DNA of 64,000 nucleotides from Merdivicinus sp050943495 (GTDB taxonomy: Bacteria > Bacillota > Clostridia > Oscillospirales > Ruminococcaceae), in contig JBMNPH010000002.1 of assembly GCA_050943495.1 (NCBI GenBank), positions 62,001-126,000 on the forward strand. The letters run 5' to 3'. The notes under the pieces were generated by a model. That model made no database searches and was not told the origin of the DNA. It was given only the letters and a program-made list of their open reading frames with translations. Both the position numbers and the translations under genes were made by a program. Position 1 is the stretch's first letter. The number at the start of each line of letters is the position of its first letter. Shown piece after piece: positions 40,519-49,781 of the stretch.

Positions 40519-43511
40519 TACCTGTACGGTTAACATTGGAGGCATTCGGACCGTTTCGACATAAACAGGTGCTGGATTTTTCCGAATTAGGAGGAAATCG
40601 AATCTTCCTGATTACCGGGAAAACCGGTGCAGGAAAAACAACGATTTTTGATGCAATCTCCTTTGCTCTTTATGGAGAATCAAGCGGAGAACTTCGCCGG
40701 GCTGATCAACTAAAAAGTGATTTTGCCAGTCCGGAAGAACGCTGTTCTGTAGAATTTACTTTTGAAACTAATGGGAAATGTTATACCATAATGCGATCCC
40801 CTCCCCAGCAAGTTGCGAAGCTACGGGGCGATGGAGAACGTACGATTTCTGCATCGGCATTGCTACGAAATGAACAAACCGGCGAAGAAATATCCGGCAT
40901 CAATCCGGTGAATACTGCGATATTAGAGATTCTTGGAATCAACAGTGAGCAGTTCCGAAAAATTGTTTTGCTGCCGCAGGGAGAATTTCGGCGTTTTCTG
41001 GATGCAGATTCCAAAAAGCGTCAAGAGATTTTCCGTTCAATTTTTCATACGCAGGTTTTTGAACAATTTACGGAAGATTTGCGCAGCAGCGAATCTCAGC
41101 TGCAAGAAAAATATCGGGAATCCATTCAAACTTTATCCGGCTTGACTCGGGTCATTCCTCTGCACACTCCGGATCTGGATATGCTAATTTCACAGACTGA
41201 ACCGCCTTTTTCCAGAATTGCAGATGAATTAGAGGCACAAATTGCAGTAAATAAAGAAAATCTAACTCAATTGCAATCCAGGCATCAGATGCTCTTGGAG
41301 AAGAGACAAAATATTCATCTTGAAGAAGCCAAAGCAGTAAATCAAAAACTTGCGGAACGAGATAAAGCTTTGGCAGAATGGGAGAATTTGGAAACACAAC
41401 GCTCTGAGATGGATCAGGAAAAACAAATATTGGATCGCTTAGCGCAAACAAAAATTTTAAAAATGATGGAAGATGAAGTTCTGGAAACAGAAAAACGACT
41501 TGCTATCATTGAAGCTGAAATTCATCAAACTGCGAGGGCATTTCGGCAAGCTCAGCTGCGTCTGAATGAAACACAAATTCTATTCGAGTCCGCCAAAAAG
41601 AAACAGGAACAATTGCCTGTTCTGCATCAGGAAGAAGCAAATCTGACACGTTTATCGGATAAATTCCTTTCTCTGCAAAAAAAAGAGCTGCAGCAAAAAG
41701 AATTCTCTGCCAAATGGCATCAATGTCAGCGGCGCGATGAAATTCTTCGATTATTCAGCGAACGTGCACAGCAAAATGAAATCCGTATCCTACTGACTAC
41801 TGCGATCGACTGCGGAATCTCTCTCCAGAATTCTTTGAATGAATGGATATCTCAAAAAACACAGCATCTGTCTGCAAAAGAAACTTATTTGTCTGCTTAT
41901 GAAGAGTTTTTGAAAGGACAAGCCGGATTGCTTGCGCAGAAGCTGCAAGATGGTATTCCATGTCCTGTATGCGGTTCAATCACCCATCCACATAAAGCGA
42001 TCCTAGCTTCCGGTACTCTTCCCCAAACCCAAGTAGATATGCTGCGCAAACAGGCAGAACAAGCCGCTGAACGTCTCTCCGCAGCTGAATCGTATGCAGC
42101 AAAAGAATGGCAGCGATTTGCTTCTATACTGGAGAAAATAGATCAAACGCCACCCGCATTGGAAGCGCTCATTTCTTTGCCGGAAACTCTTTTGGAGTGT
42201 CTCCGTCCTATCAAAGAACAAGTAAATACTGCCGCTTCAGAACAACAGCGTCTGGAAGCTGCTATTTGTGAAAAAGGTGTGGATATCAAAATTTTGGCTG
42301 ATAAAAAATTTTTGGACCAAAATTTTTTGCAGCAAAAACGAAGCGAAATACTACGGGAAACTGCAGAATATGAAACAGCTCTGCATTCCGCTGAAACAGA
42401 AGCAGCTCAACTGCTTGAGGATATTCCGGCAGAATATGATAGTCTGTCAACACTTCAGCTGCGTCAAAATCAAATCAGTCAGGAAATTTCTGCGATCGAT
42501 ACAGAATGGAAGGAAGCAAACCAGAAAATCCGTCAGGCAGAGTCGGAGATCTCTGGTATGAATGAGCGCCTGCAGGCAAAAAAAGTACAAGCAGACACAA
42601 TGGAAAAAGAACGAATTACCCGCCAGAAAGCCTTTGATGATCAGCTGAAAAAATCCGGTTATCTAAATTTAGATGCATATCGGATGGATTTGCTGGAATT
42701 GCCGACATATGCATCAAGGCAGGTAGAATATGATGCCTACCAGAAAAAGTGGATTCAATATCATGCTATTGCGGAACGCTTGGAACAAGAAACCCATGGT
42801 CTGTCCCCCTATCCTTTGGAACAAATGACTCTTCAAGCAGCAGAATTGGATCAGACTATTCAGAAAACTGCACAATCGATTGCAGCAGATTCCGCAGCCT
42901 TGAACTCGGCCGCAATCCTTCTTCAAGAAATGCAACAGGAACTGCAAAAATTGGAACGAATTTCCAATAAACTGCAAATGGTATCCGCAATTGCTCGGAC
43001 AGCACGCGGAGAAAATGCACAAGCGATCAGTTTTGAACGATATGTTTTGAGTGGATTTTTTGATCAAATTATTGAAAGCGCAAATCTCCGCCTCTTTAAA
43101 ATGAGTAATGGACGCTATTCGATTGCACGCAAAGGAGAACGAGGAAAAGGCAAACGCAGTGCAGGACTGGATTTAGAAGTATTGGATGCCAATACCGGAA
43201 AATATCGAGAAACCAATACCCTGTCGGGTGGAGAAAGTTTTCTGACTGCTCTTTCCCTTGCTTTGGCAGTTGCTGAAATAATTACCCGTACAAGCGGAGG
43301 GGTCGAAATCAATACCATGCTGATTGATGAAGGCTTTGGCAGCCTAGATTCAGATTCTTTGGAAATTGCAATGGATTCTCTTCAACAGCTGCAAGCCTCC
43401 AATCGTCTGATTGGAATTATTTCACATGTAGAAACACTTGCTCATTATATTCCGGCAAAATTAGTCGTTACCGCAACTGGGCAAGGAAGTTCTGCAAAAT
43501 TTTTTGCTTGA
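40515..43511 (+). CDS. sbcC: Exonuclease subunit SbcC (Rad50 family)
   Basis: 998 residues. SMC-like ATPase: Walker A TGKTGAGKTTIFDA near 38-49, two long coiled coils (~190-480 and ~490-830), a zinc hook CPVC at 483-486, the ABC signature LSGGESFLTALSLALA and Walker B MLIDEGFGSLDSD near 935. ATG 40515 follows AAGGAG and overlaps the sbcD stop, as is usual for this pair. The complex opens protein-blocked ends and hairpins. Confidence 0.95.
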   Translation: MIPVRLTLEAFGPFRHKQVLDFSELGGNRIFLITGKTGAGKTTIFDAISFALYGESSGELRRADQLKSDFASPEERCSVEFTFETNGKCYTIMRSPPQQVAKLRGDGERTISASALLRNEQTGEEISGINPVNTAILEILGINSEQFRKIVLLPQGEFRRFLDADSKKRQEIFRSIFHTQVFEQFTEDLRSSESQLQEKYRESIQTLSGLTRVIPLHTPDLDMLISQTEPPFSRIADELEAQIAVNKENLTQLQSRHQMLLEKRQNIHLEEAKAVNQKLAERDKALAEWENLETQRSEMDQEKQILDRLAQTKILKMMEDEVLETEKRLAIIEAEIHQTARAFRQAQLRLNETQILFESAKKKQEQLPVLHQEEANLTRLSDKFLSLQKKELQQKEFSAKWHQCQRRDEILRLFSERAQQNEIRILLTTAIDCGISLQNSLNEWISQKTQHLSAKETYLSAYEEFLKGQAGLLAQKLQDGIPCPVCGSITHPHKAILASGTLPQTQVDMLRKQAEQAAERLSAAESYAAKEWQRFASILEKIDQTPPALEALISLPETLLECLRPIKEQVNTAASEQQRLEAAICEKGVDIKILADKKFLDQNFLQQKRSEILRETAEYETALHSAETEAAQLLEDIPAEYDSLSTLQLRQNQISQEISAIDTEWKEANQKIRQAESEISGMNERLQAKKVQADTMEKERITRQKAFDDQLKKSGYLNLDAYRMDLLELPTYASRQVEYDAYQKKWIQYHAIAERLEQETHGLSPYPLEQMTLQAAELDQTIQKTAQSIAADSAALNSAAILLQEMQQELQKLERISNKLQMVSAIARTARGENAQAISFERYVLSGFFDQIIESANLRLFKMSNGRYSIARKGERGKGKRSAGLDLEVLDANTGKYRETNTLSGGESFLTALSLALAVAEIITRTSGGVEINTMLIDEGFGSLDSDSLEIAMDSLQQLQASNRLIGIISHVETLAHYIPAKLVVTATGQGSSAKFFA

Positions 43512-43524
43512 CGAGGATAATTGA

Positions 43525-43887
43525 ATGAAACATTGGGAAAATAAACTATCTGCATTCTTACTGCTGATTGCAGGAATTTGCCTCGCCGGAATCTTAGTAT
43601 ATAATCTTTGGATTTCTCCGCCAGGTTCTGGAATCATTTTACAGGAAACTGTATCCGAACCAGACGTGTTGATGTCCATGCCTGAAACACTTCCGGTTAA
43701 TTTGAATACTGCTACCCTCGAAGAATTGGATACCTTGCCTGGTATTGGAGAAGTCATTGCCGGTCGGATTATTGCATATCGCGAACAACATGATGGCTTT
43801 ACAGATATCGAAGAATTGTTGGAGATTGAAGGAATCGGTGAGAAAACATTTGAAAGTTTGAGACATCTTGTAAGTTTGGATAACTGA
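43525..43887 (+). CDS. ComEA-like helix-hairpin-helix protein
   Basis: 120 residues. One membrane helix (~9-28), a short linker, and two HhH motifs: LNTATLEELDTLPGIGEVIAGRI and FTDIEELLEIEGIGEKTFESL. Shorter than classical ComEA because the SLBB domain is missing. It would be anchored with the DNA-binding part outside the cell; a role in DNA uptake is the family guess. No comEC or comFC is nearby. Follows sbcC by 13 bp, with GAGGA upstream. Confidence 0.85.
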   Translation: MKHWENKLSAFLLLIAGICLAGILVYNLWISPPGSGIILQETVSEPDVLMSMPETLPVNLNTATLEELDTLPGIGEVIAGRIIAYREQHDGFTDIEELLEIEGIGEKTFESLRHLVSLDN

Positions 43888-43947
43888 GATATTTGAAGAA
43901 TTTCATAGTTCACATTCAGATTTTTATAAAATTGGGAAATATTTGAA

Positions 43948-43976
43948 TGGACAAAGTGTTGAAAATCGTATATGAT
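43948..43976 (+). promoter_or_regulatory. Promoter of the EEP-family gene
   Basis: TGGACA (43948-43953), 17-bp spacer, TATGAT (43971-43976). Confidence 0.6.
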
Positions 43977-44021
43977 AATAGATAGAATATAATTTGTAAA
44001 AGAATAGAATAGGTGATAGAA

Positions 44022-44828
44022 ATGTCTCAGGCAATTAAAGTGGCATCATTTAATTTAAAACATGATTCTTTTCTTGCTAGAAAAAATGCATGGCAATATC
44101 GCAGAGAATTGATTAGTGAACTGATTCGGCAATCCAATGCTGCTATAATCGGCGTGCAGGAATTGATTCCTTCTATGCGTGAAGATATTATGGCGCGATT
44201 ATCCAACTGTTATAGCATTCGGGGGTTGGGAAGAAGTAAGAATTTGGAAGATGAACAATCTGCCATTCTGTTTAAAAATGATAATGTCAAAATTTGCAGT
44301 GATAAAATTTTTTGGCTTTCCAAACATCCGGAAAAATTAGGCAGCCGTGCCTATTATGCTTTTTTTCCAAGAATTTGTACGGTATGTGAAGCCTTTGTCG
44401 AAGAATTAGGAACAAAAGTGCGTGTTTTTAACACACATTTTGACCATATTTGTGGTATGGCACGCGTATTGAGTGTCCGCATTATCTTACAATATATGCA
44501 TGAGCTCAACCAGATTGAAAAACTGCCAACAGTTTTAATGGGCGATTTGAATGCTAAACCGAACAGTAAACCAATTCGAATTTTATCACAAAATCTTCAT
44601 GATTATCCGGACATTCATCTGACCAGTATTTGGCAAGATTTTACACAGCAGGAAATTTTTAACACATATCATGGTTTTCGTGGCAAACGAAAGGGAGATC
44701 CCATTGACTATATCTTCCTGAGTGATGAATTCGAACTGGAGGATGCCTATATCGATCAAACAAATTTCAATGGCAGGTATCCTTCTGATCATTATCCACT
44801 GGTCGCAATTTTACGCCTGAAAAAATAG
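44022..44828 (+). CDS. Endonuclease/exonuclease/phosphatase family protein
   Basis: 268 residues, DNase I-like fold. VASFNLKHD, VQELIPSM, NTHFDH, MGDLNAKPNS, PIDYIFLS and SDHYPLVA hold the expected metal and catalytic residues (Asn, Glu, His-Asp, Asp-x-Asn, Asp-His). Substrate can be DNA, a phospholipid or a sugar phosphate; not distinguishable here. ATG 44022 is preferred over GTG 44013, with AGGTGAT upstream. Cytoplasmic, monocistronic. Confidence 0.88.
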   Translation: MSQAIKVASFNLKHDSFLARKNAWQYRRELISELIRQSNAAIIGVQELIPSMREDIMARLSNCYSIRGLGRSKNLEDEQSAILFKNDNVKICSDKIFWLSKHPEKLGSRAYYAFFPRICTVCEAFVEELGTKVRVFNTHFDHICGMARVLSVRIILQYMHELNQIEKLPTVLMGDLNAKPNSKPIRILSQNLHDYPDIHLTSIWQDFTQQEIFNTYHGFRGKRKGDPIDYIFLSDEFELEDAYIDQTNFNGRYPSDHYPLVAILRLKK

Positions 44829-44833
44829 ACAGC

Positions 44834-44868
44834 AAAAATGGGGAAGTCAAAAGACTCCCCCATTTTTT
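44834..44868. terminator. Bidirectional terminator, EEP gene / DUF1015 gene
   Basis: A long stem with an inner bulge pairs AAAAATGGGG..AGTC with GACT..CCCCATTTTTT, giving A/T-rich ends in both directions between convergent genes. Confidence 0.85.
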
Positions 44869-44874
44869 AAGTTT

Positions 44875-46134
44875 CTAACGAATTTGACGGCATTCCAAAT
44901 AATACCGCTTATCATTTGCCTCTCCCATCGAAAATGTCTTGCGGGGAAGCGCACCTTCCCGAAGGACTGTCTTAAACAAATCATCTTTCTGCATGGCTGG
45001 AAGCAAAATTCCAACAGCACCCTTTTGCGCGAGATCTCGAATCACATCTTCACCGTGAATGTAATCTACCCTTCCGGGCTGTTCTGCAAAATACTGATCC
45101 AAAAAATCCTGAATACTTCCGACTGCAAGCGTTCTTTCAGGATGGGGAATGCATAATTCCTGCTCACCATGCTGTGTTATAATCCGAACAGTTTGGGGAG
45201 ATTGTGTTCCGTGTTGTTGACTAGCATACTTTTCTAGTTCTGTAACAAGATCATCCGGATTAGGGACAAATGCGGCCCGATGAATTGCTTCGAACTGAAG
45301 GGATTCATCATGCAGATTATTGAGTTCCACTAACGCATATCGAGCCGGATGCCGTTTTTGCTCTTCCGGAGTAAGAAATTCCTTAATGTTTTCCCAACAT
45401 TCCTTCGCAGCCGCCAAAGAATGGTTACCATCCCCTACCGCATATAACAAGACATCCGCATCCGGTATTTGATAGCGAGCAGTAAAAGCGTCCGGGTTCG
45501 CAAGTTGCGCTAAAGCATCTGCCACATAAGCGTACAGTCCCCTCTCAATCCGCCAGCCTGTAATATGTCCACCATTCATCATAAGATCAAAATCATATAA
45601 TTTCTCACAAGAGTTTTTTTGTGCGGCAATCGGTTCAATAACAGTACGCTGCGGATCATCAATCAAAACCAGTATATGCGGTATTTCAAGCGGAGCATTC
45701 TCTCGAATTTTAACACGCGCCGGAATTCTTGCCAAAACTGTTCCTTCCGTCGCTCGTACCAATGAGCGGGAATCTTTTCGATAGTCATATTCTTCGAGAT
45801 CTAGAAGTCCGAGTAATCCTTTCCGAACAGAGCCATCATGAAGCGTACGTTCCACGTAAAAAATGGAATCCGGATAACGGGTAAACAAATTCTGTTTCAG
45901 ATACCGATACATGGAATCATTGATTTGGGAAATTTTTTCATTAAAGTCGATTTTTTCGAGGAATGCTTCCGGAAAAATCAAATTACCAGCAGAAGGTTTT
46001 CCAGCAATGATTTCCCCTACCTCCTGCCAATACTCCGGCTGCGAAGTATATTGGTCACATGCAACAACACTCCATGTTTCAAGCTGACAATTCGGAAGCA
46101 GGATTTCTCCCGGATAAAATCCAATATTTGGCAT
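44875..46134 (-). CDS. DUF1015 family protein
   Basis: 419 residues. It opens PNIGFYPGEILLPN and has WSVVACDQYTSQPEYW, VLARIPARVKIRENAPLEIPHI, the central YAVGDGNHSLAAAKECW and the C-terminal VGILLPAMQKDDLFK, all typical of DUF1015. The family is uncharacterised; in many clostridia members lie near serine biosynthesis genes, a memory-based link that this context does not test. ATG 46134 follows AAAGGACG and is chosen over 46164. Confidence 0.85.
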   Translation of the reverse strand: MPNIGFYPGEILLPNCQLETWSVVACDQYTSQPEYWQEVGEIIAGKPSAGNLIFPEAFLEKIDFNEKISQINDSMYRYLKQNLFTRYPDSIFYVERTLHDGSVRKGLLGLLDLEEYDYRKDSRSLVRATEGTVLARIPARVKIRENAPLEIPHILVLIDDPQRTVIEPIAAQKNSCEKLYDFDLMMNGGHITGWRIERGLYAYVADALAQLANPDAFTARYQIPDADVLLYAVGDGNHSLAAAKECWENIKEFLTPEEQKRHPARYALVELNNLHDESLQFEAIHRAAFVPNPDDLVTELEKYASQQHGTQSPQTVRIITQHGEQELCIPHPERTLAVGSIQDFLDQYFAEQPGRVDYIHGEDVIRDLAQKGAVGILLPAMQKDDLFKTVLREGALPRKTFSMGEANDKRYYLECRQIR

Positions 46135-46237
46135 AACGCACGTCCTTTCCGTCGGGATTGGCATTCTTACAACCTATAGTATTATAGCACTTTATTTGGA
46201 AAAAGTCATCGCTATTTTAAAAATTTCTTTTCTACAT

Positions 46238-46266
46238 TGCAGTTTTTTGATAAATGTGGTATGATA
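46238..46266 (+). promoter_or_regulatory. Promoter of trxB
   Basis: TTGCAG (46238-46243), 17-bp spacer, TATGAT (46261-46266). The leader to the ATG is about 55 nt. Confidence 0.5.
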
Positions 46267-46327
46267 ATATAAAATTCATGTATACTTGTATTGTATAAAT
46301 CAATAATATGAAATGGGAGGATTTTAT

Positions 46328-47227
46328 ATGACAGATGTTTGTATTATCGGAGCTGGACCGGCTGGATTTACAGCCGCCATATATGCAGTTCGCGCAGGAT
46401 TGTCTGTTCGCCTGATAGAAGGTAGTTTGTACGGAGGACAAATCGTTAATACGCCAGATGTTGATAATTATCCGGGGCTGCCAGGAATATCTGGTGTAGA
46501 TTTTGCTATGAAATTATATGAACACGCGGCTCGTTTGGGAGTAGAACCGGAAACATATTTGTTGACTAAGGCGGAGTTATCTGGCTCAGTGAAGAAATTG
46601 TTTGCAGAAAAAGAGGAAATCTCCTGCCGCAGTGTGATTATTGCCACTGGTGCCTCGCATCGGAAATTGAATTGTCCAGGCGAAGAACGTCTTATTGGCA
46701 AAGGCGTTTCCTATTGTGCTACTTGTGATGGGGCATTTTTCCGTGGGAAAACAGTGGTTGTCAACGGAGGTGGGAATACCGCATTAGAAGATGCTCTTTT
46801 TCTTTCCAATATGTGTGAAAAAGTGTATTTAGTTCACCGTCGCGAAGGATTTCGGGCGGATAATGCCAATATTAGTGCAGTCAAAGCCCGAGAAAATATT
46901 GAGCTGGTTCTCAATCGTACAGTAAAGGAAATTCGGGGAGACCAGAAAGTGGAAAGCGTCCTGCTCTCCAGCACAGCTGGTGAAAAAGATTTGGAACTGC
47001 CAGCAGCTGGAATTTTTATCGCAATCGGATTTCATCCTAACACTGACCTCTTTGAAGGTCAAATTGAGCTTGAAAATGGATATATCAAGGCTGGAGAAAA
47101 CTGCCATACAAGTCTTTCGGGAGTATTTGCAGCTGGAGATGTCCGAACGAAGGAAGTGCGCCAGTTAATTACAGCAGCAGCGGATGGTGCTATTGCTGCT
47201 GTAGAAGCCGGAAAATATTTGGCATAA
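46328..47227 (+). CDS. trxB: Thioredoxin reductase
   Basis: 299 residues. FAD fold DVCIIGAGPAGFTAAIYAVRAGL, redox-active pair in YCATCDGAFF (CxxC), NADPH fold VVVNGGGNTALEDALFL with HRREGFRA, and the C-terminal GVFAAGDVRTKEVRQLITAAADG. NADPH or ferredoxin-dependent use is not distinguishable, but the HRRxxxR basic motif suggests NADPH. ATG 46328 follows GGGAGG. No thioredoxin gene is adjacent. Confidence 0.94.
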   Translation: MTDVCIIGAGPAGFTAAIYAVRAGLSVRLIEGSLYGGQIVNTPDVDNYPGLPGISGVDFAMKLYEHAARLGVEPETYLLTKAELSGSVKKLFAEKEEISCRSVIIATGASHRKLNCPGEERLIGKGVSYCATCDGAFFRGKTVVVNGGGNTALEDALFLSNMCEKVYLVHRREGFRADNANISAVKARENIELVLNRTVKEIRGDQKVESVLLSSTAGEKDLELPAAGIFIAIGFHPNTDLFEGQIELENGYIKAGENCHTSLSGVFAAGDVRTKEVRQLITAAADGAIAAVEAGKYLA

Positions 47228-47298
47228 ATTTGTGAGGGATATTCTTCTTCGATTGGTTTATTCTATATTTGCGGTGTGATCCGCAGAGGAGGATGAGT

Positions 47299-47496
47299 AT
47301 GAAAAAGAAAAAACAGAAGATATCCCGGCAAAAAATGCAGCAGTCACAAGATTATCACCAGCTTCCTACACCCGAATATCTGACCAATCCCCTGACTTCC
47401 TATCGAATTGAGACAGTCAATGGAAACCAGATTTTGGATCTTCCAGATCAAAATGTCTTACGAATGCGGGAATTTGACATTGAAAACAAGAAATAG
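47299..47496 (+). CDS. Small basic hydrophilic protein, unknown
   Basis: 65 residues with a Lys/Arg/Gln-rich start (KKKKQKISRQKMQQSQ) and a more acidic second half (PTPEYLTNPL, MREFDIENKK). No membrane segment and no recognised domain. GAGGAGGATGAGT gives a strong ribosome site for ATG 47299. It lies between trxB and the metG T-box, ending 4 bp before the T-box promoter -35. Good ribosome site and codon use support a real gene. Confidence 0.6.
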   Translation: MKKKKQKISRQKMQQSQDYHQLPTPEYLTNPLTSYRIETVNGNQILDLPDQNVLRMREFDIENKK

Positions 47497-47499
47497 CCG

Positions 47500-47528
47500 T
47501 TGACAAATTCACCGAAAAATGCTATGAT
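47500..47528 (+). promoter_or_regulatory. Promoter of the metG T-box transcript
   Basis: TTGACA (47500-47505), 17-bp spacer, TATGAT (47523-47528), close to the sigma-A consensus. Confidence 0.85.
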
Positions 47529-47534
47529 AAAAGA

Positions 47535-47776
47535 AATAACAAAACGTGATGAAGGAAAGAGTACCTTCTGTTCGGACGCGCAGAGAGTTTCCGGCTGGTG
47601 TAAGGAAACGGGATGACAGGAGGGAACATGGTTCCGGAACGGTATGTTCGAGGCTTCTGCCCAGGGCATAACAGGTCCGCCTGTTACAGCGGTTTGAGGT
47701 TTTCCGGTTTTCCGGAGAACGAAGCGAAGTGGTACCACGGTTAATTCCCGTCTTCTGCAAAGAAGGCGGGTTTTTT
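47535..47776 (+). promoter_or_regulatory. T-box riboswitch (Met) of metG
   Basis: The leader has a stem I with CAGAGAG, a candidate specifier loop with ATG at 47628-47630 (GGGAACATGGTTCC), the T-box AGTGGTACCACGG (47729-47740), and a terminator stem (47747-47770, one G-U pair) followed by TTTTTT. It would let uncharged tRNA-Met stop termination and raise MetG. The specifier is read by position only. Confidence 0.9.
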
Positions 47777-47814
47777 ATTTGATAGTCCGGAATGGACTGG
47801 AAAGGACTGAGAGT

Positions 47815-49764
47815 ATGGATTCTAAAAAATTCTACATTACAACGGCAATTGCCTATACTTCCCGCAAGCCTCATATCGGCAACACCTATGAAATTGTGTT
47901 GACCGATGCCATCGCCCGGATGAAACGTATGGAGGGCTATGATGTTTTCTTCTGCACCGGCACCGATGAGCACGGCCAGAAAATTGAGGAAATCGCCAAA
48001 GAAGCCGGCATCACCCCTAAGGAGCATGTGGACAAAATTTCCGGGGAAGTCCGTCGTATTTGGGACACCATGAACACCACTTACGATTATTTTATTCGTA
48101 CCACTGACGATTACCATGAAAAAGTGGTGCAGAAAATCTTCAAAAAACTTTACGAACAGGGTGACATTTACAAAAGCGAATATTCCGGAATGTACTGCAC
48201 CCCCTGTGAATCCTTCTGGACTGAAAGCCAGCTGAAAGATGGCTGCTGCCCTGACTGCGGACGTCCGGTAAAACCCGCCAAGGAAGAAGCCTATTTCTTC
48301 CGTATGAGTAAATACCAGGACCGGCTCATGAAGCACATTGAGGAGAATCCGGACTTTATCGTGCCGGAATCCCGCAAAAAAGAAATGATCAATAACTTCC
48401 TGAAACCCGGTCTGCAGGATCTCTGCGTTTCCAGAACTTCCTTCAAATGGGGTATCCCCGTTGATTTCGATGACAAACATGTGGTTTACGTTTGGCTGGA
48501 CGCCCTCACTAACTATATTACCGCTCTGGGCTATGATCCCGACAACATCGGAGAAAATTACAAGAAATACTGGCCGGCTGATGTTCATGTCATCGGTAAG
48601 GATATTCTCCGGTTCCACACCATTTACTGGCCTATTTTCCTGATGGCGCTGGATCTGCCCCTGCCGAAACAGGTATTTGGTCATCCGTGGTTGCTGTTCG
48701 CCTCAGACAAAATGAGCAAATCCAAGGGCAACGTTATTTACGCCGATGATCTGGTAAAACTCTTTGGTGTAGACGCAGTTCGGTATTATCTGCTTTCCGC
48801 TATGCCTTACGCACAGGACGGCAGCATTACCTACGAAATGTTCATCACCAAATACAATGCAGAGTTGGCTAACACCTTGGGCAATCTGGTCAATCGTACC
48901 GTTGCTATGGCCAACAAATATTTTGGCGGGGAAATTGATGCAGCTTCCATTGAAAATGAACTGGACGAGGACCTGAAAAACACCGCTTTGGCCGCTTTGT
49001 CCGGCGTTGTGTCCGCTATGGAAGAATACAAAACCGCAGATGCTCTTCAGAAAATTATTGCTCTGGCGCAGCGCTCCAACAAATACATTGACGAAACCAT
49101 GCCTTGGGCTCTGGCCAAGGATGAAGCTCAGCATGCTCGCCTGAAAGTGGTTCTGTCCAACTTGATGGAAGCCATTCGCTATATCGGTGTGCTGCTTCTC
49201 CCCTTCCTGCCGGATACCTCTGCTTCCATTCTGGAACAGATCAACGCTGCTGGTTCCGATCTGGCTTCTCTGGAGAACTTCGGCACTGGCGCTGCACGGA
49301 AAGTCAACACCGCTAAAGCTCTGTTTGCCCGTCTGGACGAAGCGGAAACCCTGAAACGGATTGACGCAGAAATTGTTCAGCCCCAGATTGCCGCCGCAAA
49401 AGCAGAACAGAAATCTGAGGAAAAACCGGAAGGTGTTGCCCTCATCGGAATTGAAGATTTTGCCAAAGTGGAACTCCGGGCTGCAAAAATTCTTACCTGC
49501 GAAAAACTGAAAAAATCCAAAAAACTTCTGAAGCTCATGGTCAATGACGGCGAAGGCGAACGCCAGGTTCTTTCCGGCATTTCTCAGTGGTATGCTCCCG
49601 AAGATCTGGTCGGAAAAACGATTGTGCTGGTATCCAACCTGAAACCCGCCAAACTCTGCGGAGAGGAAAGTAACGGCATGATTTTGGCCGCTGATTGCCC
49701 CAACGATGACGTGAAGGTGCTGTTCCTGGATGATTCCATTCCTGCCGGCGCAAAAATCCGCTGA
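47815..49764 (+). CDS. metG: Methionyl-tRNA synthetase with C-terminal tRNA-binding domain
   Basis: 649 residues. Class I signature HIGN (20-23) and KMSKS (299-303), with a single zinc knuckle (C128, C131, C145, C148), then the anticodon domain (~380-510) and a C-terminal OB/EMAP domain (~540-649: IEDFAKVELRAAKILTCEKL and LLKLMVNDGEGERQVLSGI). Start at ATG 47815 has AAAGGA upstream; the ATG/ATA region before it lies at the T-box end. Codons here favour C-ending forms far more than in most nearby genes. The T-box controls it by tRNA-Met charging. tatD follows 17 bp behind. Confidence 0.97.
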   Translation: MDSKKFYITTAIAYTSRKPHIGNTYEIVLTDAIARMKRMEGYDVFFCTGTDEHGQKIEEIAKEAGITPKEHVDKISGEVRRIWDTMNTTYDYFIRTTDDYHEKVVQKIFKKLYEQGDIYKSEYSGMYCTPCESFWTESQLKDGCCPDCGRPVKPAKEEAYFFRMSKYQDRLMKHIEENPDFIVPESRKKEMINNFLKPGLQDLCVSRTSFKWGIPVDFDDKHVVYVWLDALTNYITALGYDPDNIGENYKKYWPADVHVIGKDILRFHTIYWPIFLMALDLPLPKQVFGHPWLLFASDKMSKSKGNVIYADDLVKLFGVDAVRYYLLSAMPYAQDGSITYEMFITKYNAELANTLGNLVNRTVAMANKYFGGEIDAASIENELDEDLKNTALAALSGVVSAMEEYKTADALQKIIALAQRSNKYIDETMPWALAKDEAQHARLKVVLSNLMEAIRYIGVLLLPFLPDTSASILEQINAAGSDLASLENFGTGAARKVNTAKALFARLDEAETLKRIDAEIVQPQIAAAKAEQKSEEKPEGVALIGIEDFAKVELRAAKILTCEKLKKSKKLLKLMVNDGEGERQVLSGISQWYAPEDLVGKTIVLVSNLKPAKLCGEESNGMILAADCPNDDVKVLFLDDSIPAGAKIR

Positions 49765-49781
49765 TAAGGAGAATTTCCCCA

